From assembly GCA_900073065.1 (NCBI GenBank), contig FJOG01000016.1:434001-498000 (forward strand): 64,000 bases of DNA, given 5' to 3'. The translations under genes and the position numbers were made by a program. Shown one piece after another: positions 55,660 to 64,000 of this stretch. Each line of letters starts with the position of its first letter. Position 1 is the first letter of the stretch. This DNA is from Phialocephala subalpina. Taxonomy: Eukaryota; Ascomycota; Leotiomycetes; Helotiales; Mollisiaceae. The notes under the pieces are model-generated. The model was given only the letters and a program-made list of their open reading frames with translations, made no database searches and was not told the DNA's origin.

Positions 55660-57907
55660 ATGAACGTGATTAAGCTCCAGAGGTACATTTGCTGCGATAA
55701 CCATGCCACCCGGACTATGCTGACAAGCTGGCAGGAAGTATCCTCAATTCAGGCAGGATGAGATCTTCGGCTTCCAAGACGCGTTTCGAAAGCTAGATGT
55801 AGACGACAAAGGATATATAGACGAGGCGACTGCGATCAAGGCGACTCAGGCCAGTGAGAGACAAGCATATGATGTGGTCCGTCAGGCACTGAAGGAGGTT
55901 GATCTCGATTCTTCAAGGAGAGTCGAGCTGGATGACTATGTTGGAGTAAGTTATCCCATGCTTCTCCTATGCGAAAACCTGCCGAGAGAGAGGGATTGGC
56001 TTCATCAACTGGCACTCGTATTATTTGCTTGAACATCAGAGCTGACCTTTACTCCAGCTTATTTCTAAGCTTCGCGATTCCTCCCCAGCGCAAAAACGTA
56101 TGTCGACTGGTCCGAAATCTCCAGCCGGTGGTGGAATCGTCTCTCAGCAGACTAGTGGACATGCTTCGAAGGGAAGTGTTAGTGGCCGCATCCAAGTCCA
56201 AGGATCTTCGTCGAGCATCACCCATACCATCAATGAGGATGAAAGAACGGAATTCACGCGTCACATTAACGCCGTGTTGGCTGGTGATCCGGATATCGGT
56301 AACCGTCTGCCATTCCCTACCGATACCTTTGAGATGTTCGATGAATGCAGAGACGGTCTCGTATTAGCCAAGTTGATCAACGACAGCGTGGCGGACACCA
56401 TCGATGAGCGTGTATTAAACAAACCGGGCAAGAAGATCAAGACCCTGAACGCGTTCCACATGACAGAGAACAACAACATTGTCATCGAGTCTGCGAAGGG
56501 TATTGGTTGCTCCGTGGTGAACATTGGCAGTGGAGATATCATTGAAGTTCGAGAGCATCTGATCCTGGGCTTGATCTGGCAAATTATCAAGAAAGGTCTG
56601 TTCAGCAAGATTGATATCAAGCTCCATCCAGAATTGTACCGATTATTGGAGGAGGATGAGACTTTGGAGAAATTCCTGAGACTGCCTCCAGAGGCCATTT
56701 TAAAAAGATGGTTCAATTATCATTTGAAAGCCGCGAATTGGCCGCGCACGTGAGTTGAATATCATCATAGAGAAATCGCTGCTGACAGCTTGTAGAGTTG
56801 CAAACTTCTCTGGCGATGTCAAGGATGGCGAGAACTACACTGTGCTACTCGCTCAGATTGCTCCCGAGCATTGCGATCGAAGACCACTACAAACGCGCGA
56901 CCTTCATCAGAGAGCGGAGCAAATCCTCCAGAACGCCGATACTCTCGGCTGTCGCAAGTTCTTGAGTCCTTCGTCTCTCGTGGCTGGTAACTCCAGGCTA
57001 AACCTGGCATTCGTTGCCAACTTGTTCAACAACTGGCCTGCACTCGATCCCATCACGGAAGAAGAAAAGGCCGATATTGATGATTTCGATGCAGAAGGAG
57101 AGCGAGAAGCAAGAGTCTTCACTCTCTGGCTCAACAGTCTCAATGTTAATCCTGCCGTCGACTCTTTGTACGATGACTTGCAAGACGGTATTATCCTTTT
57201 GCAAGCATACAACAAAGTTGTACCCGGCTCAGTCAACGAGAAGCATGTGAACCAGCGCCCAACAGGAGAAAACAAGACGATGTCACGATTCAAGAAGGTC
57301 GAAAACACCAATTATGCTATTGAGCTCGGTAAGCAATTGCGCTTTTCGCTTGTAGGTGTCCAAGGAGCCGATATCACCGATGGACAACGCACTTTGACCC
57401 TTGGTCTTGTTTGGCAGCTCATGCGCAGAGATATATCTGAGACACTGGCCAGAGTTGCCGAAGATGATGGAAAGCGCGAACTCACCGATGCAGACATGGT
57501 GCTATGGGCAAACGGTATGTCTGGCGCCGGCAAACGGAACACTAAAGTTCGCTCATTCAAGGATCGATCTATCGGCTCGGGCGTCTTTCTTCTTGACGTT
57601 TTGAGTGGAATGAAGAGCAGCTATGTTGATTATGACCTCGTCACCCCAGGCAGGACGGACGAAGACGCATACATGAACGCAAAGCTCAGCATCAGTATCG
57701 CAAGAAAGATGGGTGCGACGATCTGGTTGGTTCCAGAGGACATTTGCCAAGTGAGACAACGCTTGGTCACGACTTTCATTGGTAAGACTCACAATCGCCC
57801 CCCCCCTCCCCCCCAACAGATCGTGAAGTTTGCGCTAACGAGCAATAGGTTCTCTGATGGCAACACACAATAGGATGGTGAATAAAGAGCGACGTGTGAT
57901 TCGTTGA
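55660..57907 (+). CDS. sac6: Fimbrin/plastin actin-bundling protein
   Basis: Exons 55660-55682, 55735-55945, 56058-56749, 56796-57781 and 57849-57907 give 656 residues. The first exon codes only MNVIKLQR. An EF-hand region (about 10-75: FGFQDAFRKLDVDDKGYIDE, ALKEVDLDSSRRVELDDYV) is followed by a linker and two actin-binding domains of paired calponin-homology folds: RTEFTRHINAVLAGDPDIGN, DECRDGLVLAKLINDSVADT, LNAFHMTENNNIVIESAKGI, LHPELYRLLEEDETLEKFLR; then CRKFLSPSSLVAGNSRLNLA, FTLWLNSLNVNPAVDSLYDD, LQDGIILLQAYNKVVPGSV, MSRFKKVENTNYAIELGKQL and GATIWLVPEDICQVRQRLVT. Fimbrin cross-links actin in endocytic patches and at hyphal tips. The last intron begins with C-rich sequence (9 C, T, 7 C). 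The C-terminus is VNKERRVIR. Confidence 0.96.
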
Positions 57908-58736
57908 GGTTCTGATTCAGAGAGTGAAAGGTTTGGTCAGGTGGCATTTCAAGAGCAGGCTGTAGAAAAATTCTTCGAAGGGAAAGAAGTGCGGAACCTT
58001 GAACTATTACGAGCAATGAAAATCTTTAAGCACACTGAGATCTCCTATTCATGTGCTAAGACTATATTCGCTTGTCGTTTGATTCATCTTCAAGCTTTTC
58101 TTGGAGTTGACGGCATGACTTTCATGTAAAATTCCTTGAATCATATAAAATAACTGTTTCGTGTTACATACCCGATAGAACAACATTTTGTTGCGAACCT
58201 CTGAAGTTCTCAGATCGTTTTGTGATGCACAAAGAGTGGCATTTAGCAGAGATCCGTTTTCTGATCAACTTGTCTAGTTGTCCCTATCTCCCAACAAGTT
58301 CCAGGTTTCTTACTCATTGTTCTAGGTCGGTTCCAGAGCAATGTCAAAGATACTCATCGAGGGAATCTAAAGGATGAAGGAAACACAATCTCTCTGCTTC
58401 CTTAGGTTCTCGTCTCGATGCCGTCGGTACGGATATTCTAGTATGACTAGTCTCTTTAGATGGTCGAGGTGCTCAAGAAGCCTTTACGAAGCATTCAAGA
58501 CCTCCATTGAGAACAAGACTGCTGGTGCTGACCTCGCAGTTGGCTTGCAGGGTATTTTCTGATAGTACTGTACTTGATAGAGGCTGAAAGGCTTATAAAG
58601 GCCTCCGAGACGGATTCCCCGGCCGTCAAGTTGATGGACTCGACTTTCGAGAAATATCCTTGGCTTTCTAGTACTATGGTATTTCTCGCACTTTTGGGAA
58701 TACCGCGAGCATATCCACCAGCTGCTGTACTTCTTC
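57908..58736. other. Convergent intergenic region between fimbrin and the NLR
   Basis: About 830 bases, A/T-rich, no supported gene; serves as 3' flank for both. Confidence 0.6.
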
Positions 58737-61700
58737 TCATCGGCCTACCGTAGCACAGTCTGAATCTTCTGCCGGTTCAGTCCAAAATCTGCTTTCACCT
58801 AGCAAAACCCCTTGAAGAATGGTTGACACCTCCAAACGTTTTGCTAGAAGAAGCTCCATAGTAACCTCTCTGTCATGATAACGAGAGTCTTGCGCAAGCT
58901 GCAGAGGGGTGTGGCCTTCGTGATTTCGAATTTCTGTATCCGCACCTCGTGCTACTAACAATTCTACCCTCCTGTCATGGCATGATTTGGCTGCGATTGC
59001 TAAAGGTGTATTTCCCTTGCAGTCTCGGGCATTAATTGGCGCACCTCGTTCCAGCAGCTGCTGCATGATGCGAATCTTTGCTTCATGAGTAAACCAGTTA
59101 CCAATGCCTGCTACAAGATGCAACGCAGTAGACTGATTCTCGTCAACTCGATGAATGTCAGCTCCTCTTGCTATCAGAAGTCGAACAATGTCTTCGAATC
59201 CCTTTGTAGCAGCCACGTGTAAGAGAGTTCTGCCGGCGATGTTTTTTTCCTCAATATCGAGAGTGTCTGCTATGAGTAGTTGAACAACTGTCGCTGCGCC
59301 ACGATAGACAGCCGAGCGGAACAGACTATCCCCGGACGCAACTTTCTCGTGAGGATCTGCGCCATGCTTTATCAGAGCATCCACAGCAGCAGCATGATCA
59401 TTCGTAGCTGCGTAGTATATAGCCTTTTTGTCTTTAGAGTCCTTTGCATTAATATCGTAACCCTTTTGGACGAGCATGTCGATGATCGCAACGTTGCCAC
59501 TCTCTGCTGCAAAATGCAGAGGGGTCTTCTCCTCTTTGTCACGGCTCCATATGTGAACGTCCTCAGCATCCATCAATATTTCGACCAAGGTCTCGTTGCC
59601 ACGCTCCGCAGCATGGTGGAGCATATTCCCCGAGGAACTTGTATTCCTGATGTCTGCACCCGCTTTCACCAACATCTCCGCTATCTCATAATACCGAGAA
59701 TTACAAGCATCGTACAGAGACGAATACAAAACTTCCGGCCAGGTATACTGCTCGTCAAACTTGAATCTGCCAATATTGGGATCGGCACCGTGTGACAGCA
59801 AGAGCTGAACCATTGAGTCCAGTCCACGCTCGCAAGCGATATTGAGGGGCGTCTCTAGTCTGAATTGGCTGCTATCGTCATGTACGTTCCTGTTGATGCG
59901 GCTTTCAAGAAAGAGTTTTGCAATGGCGAATTCGTCGTTAGCCACTGCGCTCGCAAGAGCCTTTGAACCAGACGTCTCTCCTTCTGCACCCTCATCATAG
60001 AATCCAGGTTGCCGCTGAAGCAGCATTTCGACAATGTCAAGATGGCCGTGTTGTACAGCAAGCACCAAAGGGCAGATGAAGCTAGTATTATACTTTTGTA
60101 ACCAATCTATCTCTTCACGAGGCAGCAAATGGCGGATTATGGGACCCAGGCCAAAAGCGCAAGACACAAATAGAATCGACGGCGGTGTTGTCACTGAGAT
60201 CAATAGGCGATCTTTTAGGTGCCATGGTTCCAGCTCCGTTGAGTCCATACGTTCCACATCGTTACCTCTCGGTCTACGTCGAAAGCCTTTTATTTTTTTC
60301 AAGGCATTGCAAGAAATAATCCACTTCTCAAACGCATCGCTCGAAGCTCCTTTCGTGCCAATGAAACGTTTTAAGTTGGTGCTCTTCTCAACTTCCATTG
60401 TGCCAAGTCCACAGTGAACAGGCCAGTACGTTGTCGCATACCTATGGAATGCCTCATTTTGCTGAACAACAACGTGCTCCTTACTCGGGTTGGGAACGAT
60501 GTCGCCGGACTCGCACAGGAAGATGAGAATGCATCGATTCATCACCGGGACGTTGATGATATTCGTCGCATAATCGATACGAGCTTCCAAGTACTCTCGC
60601 ACAGACAAATGTGCGAAGCGAAATGACCCAACCTCGTCATCCAAAAAGACCATATTGCAGCAGGCATCCAACAAATCAGCCTCCGAGGAGATGATAGGGT
60701 CGCCTGAAAGAGGATCGACTGTGACTGCTGCAAGCATTTCAGCTGGGGTGAGTCTCCTCTGAGCACAGAGTAGGAGTTGGAAAGTTCTGACTGCAAGACT
60801 TTGGCTTGCTCTTGCCATGTGAAGGATTCCTTGGTAGATCATTTCGTATGACTCTGCAAGAGTCTTGGGTAGACGGCCTAGCTCGAGACTGATGTCTTCT
60901 TCGTGTTTCACTCGTCGATTGTCGCAAAGCTGCTGGATCTGAAGGCTAACCCATCGAAACCTAGACAGTCAGTAAAAGCCATACTCCACACCTAGCACGA
61001 GGAGAGTACCCACATTCCCTGAGCTCCATCTATCAGCGTGGTGACAATTCGTTCCTTCATCTCCGGAGAAACCTTACCCTTGATCATCCTCTTTTTCTTG
61101 ATCGCCTCAGATACTTGCTCTTGGACATATCTAGCAATATCTGCCGAATTATCGCTTGCTCGGATAAAAATGTTCGGGGATTCTTCAAGTTGACAAACAA
61201 TATCGCCATCATTCCGGCTGGAAACGAATACACGAACCAGACTTGCAGACTCCGAGATGATCGTATCCAGAGCTTCCAATAGCTTATGCCTCTCGTCAGG
61301 ATCGCATTCATCCAAAGCATCAATGACAATCGTGACAGGATTCTCTTCGAATATCTTAAGAAGAATGTCGGTCGTCTCATCCAAGGTCAATGGTTCCTTT
61401 GGTGGTAGCCCTCGATTTTCTCGTTTCTTCTGTTTGTAGATCCCCACGACGGGTTCTCTGATAGGCAGATTTGCTGTGTTTGATGCTACCTGCTCCAAAA
61501 TACTTCTCATGATCTCTTCTGGATTGGCTCGCTCCGATTCACCTGCATCGCGGGAGCAGTAAAAGTATGCGATTGGAGCAGCGCTTGGATTCCCGGATTG
61601 TTCTTGGTGGAAATCTTCAACGACGGAGGACACTAAGACACTTTTACCAGAGCCAGCTACAACACCCGTACCGTTAGCCATGTCGCCTGAGACGGCAAAC

Positions 61701-63342
61701 CGAAAACATTCAGAATTTACCTATTCCATGGAGCCACAAAATCGATGAGGTGCTTGACTTCTTCCACTTGATGTATTCTCTGGAACCCAAAAGCCATCCA
61801 CAAGACCCTTCAAGATACTCATTTCTCTTCACTTTGTGGTGTTTCTTGTGCTGAATAGTAGAGAGCCATTGCAATAGCTCTTCACGTTCGCGTTCTGCGG
61901 TCCATTAGTCTTTGTTCCAAAATCTCCAAAGTCCGACACGGTGTGGAATAGTGAACATAGTCCCATTCCCACCTTTCATAGAGTCCGTATAATCTTGTAA
62001 CATAGAAGCGCTACGAACGATTGGTTCCTCAAGTTCTCGTAAGATAGTCTCGAGCCGCGTTTGGTTTTGGCCAATTGCCATGATGGTGGTATCCAGCTTG
62101 GCATATGTTCCTGTTATTCTTGTAAATTTCATCTCAAATAAAGTTTACCTCTTCTTTGTTGTCTTTGAGTCATTTCAAAAACACGACTCACGGATGTCCC
62201 CGCGCTTGTGGAACATTCGTTTCTGCCCGAAAGGTAGAAACTTGAATGATGACTCCGTAATTTGATCTGGAGTGTAAGAAATACGTCTCAATGTATTTAC
62301 CTCTGATGGCAACTCCGAGAGCATCCACTTTTTGACCAGTCTCACGCTGGTCTACCAAACAAATAGTCAGCAAAGCGCTTATAACCCAAACTTATTGCTC
62401 AAAAAGATGTACCGAGAAAATCCAGCCAAGGCTCGGAAACTGGAGCAAACAAAGCTTAAGACACGTGCACGAACGAAACTTACGTTTGGCATCGATGAAT
62501 TTTGCACAGGAATCAACCTCAATTTGCGCTTCTGCAATTTTTTTAAAGTCTTCCTCTACACTACTGGACGTAGCAATGACTCCTGACAAAATTCGCTCTA
62601 TCCCTCTGGTCAGCATGGGCAAGCTTGAAAATTCCAGGCGAGGTTGCGACTTTGAAAACGCTTGAAAGGTTGGGACACACAGATATACACATACTTGCTG
62701 TGTTCTTTCCATAGAATCGGATTGCGTTGCACTCAAATTTCAAGATCGCAACATATAAGTTAACCAAGGCTTCTTCAAATTCAATATCATCACCACCATG
62801 GTTCAGATACAGCTGCTCAAGTATTCTGCACCCTGTAGCATGACGGAGTTAGTATACTAGTTCTAATGGTTTGACAATGTCCCAGAAGCTGTGGGACACT
62901 TACGAGTAACCAACATAGCAACTTTCTCGATACCCTCCACCATGGCGCCAAATGTCTGCGTATCTGCAATGGCAATCGTAAGAAGAAATCGCACTGCCGC
63001 CCATGGCAAAGCAGCATGTCCCGGATCATAAGAAACTGCGACATCACCCACTTCCTTGAATTTCTGAACCCATACAACGATCTTCTCAAACAGATCACGG
63101 ACAATTACGACCTTTCCATCGCTCTTTTTGAACTTCCATGCCTTCTTGATACAAAGCTGCTTCTTTTCAACTGCAATGTCCAAAACCTCTTCTAGCATTC
63201 CACGGTAATGTGCCTGGTCCGGAGGGAAGTTGGACTGTAGCTGTAGTCGGTCGTTCTCACTGAGCGATTCCAATGCCTTAGTCCATCGACTCCCCGCAGG
63301 TGTTGCAAGTCCAAGTCCCCTCAACGGCAGGGCTGCTGTCAT
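58737..63342 (-). CDS. NACHT-ankyrin NLR (STAND) with DUF7708-like N-terminus
   Basis: Nine exons (63342-62904, 62832-62691, 62623-62484, 62351-62285, 62222-62149, 62110-61973, 61894-61721, 61656-61014, 60960-58737) close in one frame to 1346 residues. N-terminal part (about 50-200): VAVSYDPGHAALPWAAVRFL, GIEKVAMLVTRCRILEQLYL, as in the DUF7708-like domain common in fungal STAND proteins. Then LLQWLSTIQ, GSCGWLLGSREY and SSILWLHGIAGSGKSVL: Walker A at 390-397. Walker B is TIVIDALDECDPDE near 504. A winged-helix-like region (LCAQRRLTPAEMLAAVTVD, FRFAHLSVREYLEAR) precedes about 12 ankyrin repeats from residue ~900 to ~1320 (TPLHFAAESGNVAIIDMLVQ, RTLLHVAATKGFEDIVRLLI). Fungal NLRs sense non-self or act in heterokaryon incompatibility and immunity; the ligand is unknown. 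The donors of exons 2 (AT|GTGTAT) and 4 (AC|GTATTT) are weak and chosen because they keep the frame. No lesion was needed, so the gene looks intact. Confidence 0.85.
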
Positions 63343-64000
63343 TATATTCAGAAAATGTCCCAAGGACAAGAGGATATCAATATTTGTCGTCCCACAACTC
63401 CAAGAAATCCGTAAAGTCAAACGAAATATTCAAGAAGCAAAAGCCAGGAAGACAAACGAAACACCTTCAAAAACAAGCAGAGACAACAGTATGCTGCAGA
63501 CCAAGTCGCTGTATAAGGCGATGAAGGCTGTACTGGGAGACGTTGTGGCACTGCAGGCGGTTACGGTCAGCCACCAGCCTCACCTGAGTAGGCTCGTGAT
63601 GCCTGTATGTTGAATGTAACCCTTCTGCGGCCACTGGGTTACCCATTGGTCCAGGGACCTTCAAATCCCCTCAGCCCTTCGGTTATGATCCTTCCTGATA
63701 CGACGAATGAGCTGGAAAGCCTGCAACGGATCTGGGGTCTTTCGAGAGTGTTTGCGAGCTATTCATCGCGTTTTCAGGAGCCTACTTCGTAGTTGCCTGT
63801 GAGTAAGTTCTCAAGGGGTTGAACGTATTCTAAATCCGTAGCATGGACAGCAAGAAACCATCTCTCATTATTAGCAAAGAATAGAAAAAAGAAAAAAGGT
63901 GCAATGTGGAGGTATTTAGGTTTCGTTCAGCCACAGCCCGGAGTCCTTTCTAGCTGCAGGGTCTTTCAGCGCTTCCCAACAAACACAACATGAGGCATGT
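63343..64000. other. Upstream region of the NLR
   Basis: About 660 bases to the window end. Short overlapping frames only; the likely NLR promoter and leader. Confidence 0.5.

Noticed and set aside
62149..62351. A frameshift lesion in the NLR between exons 4 and 5
   Set aside because: With the obvious donor (GAG|GTAAAT at 62300) the next exon is out of frame, but the donor AC|GTATTT at 62284 restores the frame through to the P-loop, so no lesion is needed.
1..64000. tRNA, rRNA, CRISPR arrays, LTR or DNA transposons
   Set aside because: No B-box/cloverleaf pattern, repeat-spacer array, long terminal repeats, or transposase/reverse-transcriptase motifs were seen on either strand.

Overview
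The window is nuclear DNA of a filamentous ascomycete (Pezizomycotina; I cannot place the class with confidence). The genes have short introns (mostly 44-75 nt) with GTAAGT-type donors and CTAAC/CTGAC branch sites. There are no bacterial operon or Shine-Dalgarno features, and the gene set is typical of moulds: an Atf1-type bZIP with Aft1 domains, a fungal NBR1 with four ZZ fingers, fimbrin, and a NACHT-ankyrin NLR. I found no tRNA, rRNA, CRISPR or intact transposon.

Layout. 1-5.0 kb: coding-like debris on the + strand (a gluconokinase-like fragment and several protein-like frames broken by single stops or frame changes). 5.7-7.7 kb: Mpe1/RBBP6-type mRNA 3'-end processing factor (+). 7.7-14.8 kb: gene-poor, with one tiny spliced ORF and a strong G-run motif. 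14.8-15.9 kb: GST-fold protein (+). 16-20.6 kb: gene-poor, with a ~94-bp degenerate tandem repeat and a minisatellite-like block. 20.7-22.4 kb: Atf1-type bZIP (+). 25.9-28.1 kb: Btz-domain (Barentsz/CASC3-like) protein (+). 29.7-32.3 kb: NBR1 selective-autophagy receptor (+). 33.8-35.5 kb: coding-like minus-strand remnants. 36.3-40.1 kb: large MIT-domain protein (-). 41.5-42.8 kb: more minus-strand coding-like remnants. 43.3-44.4 kb: diaminopropionate ammonia-lyase-like PLP enzyme (-), divergent from 5-oxoprolinase (+, 45.0-49.4 kb). 50.4-52.5 kb: CTP synthase (-). 53.0-54.1 kb: RING-like/ankyrin-like protein (-). 54.5-55.0 kb: hotdog thioesterase (-). 55.7-57.9 kb: fimbrin (+). 58.7-63.3 kb: nine-exon NACHT-ankyrin NLR (-).

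Most genes are housekeeping and functionally unrelated. The themes that can be drawn are RNA processing (Mpe1, Btz), stress and recycling (Atf1, NBR1, GST) and amino-acid nitrogen salvage (the divergent lyase/5-oxoprolinase pair). The accessory material is the NLR and the decayed coding islands, which look like remnants of lost or rapidly evolving genes. Every multi-exon model below was checked by hand for frame closure (coding length divisible by three); no database search was possible.
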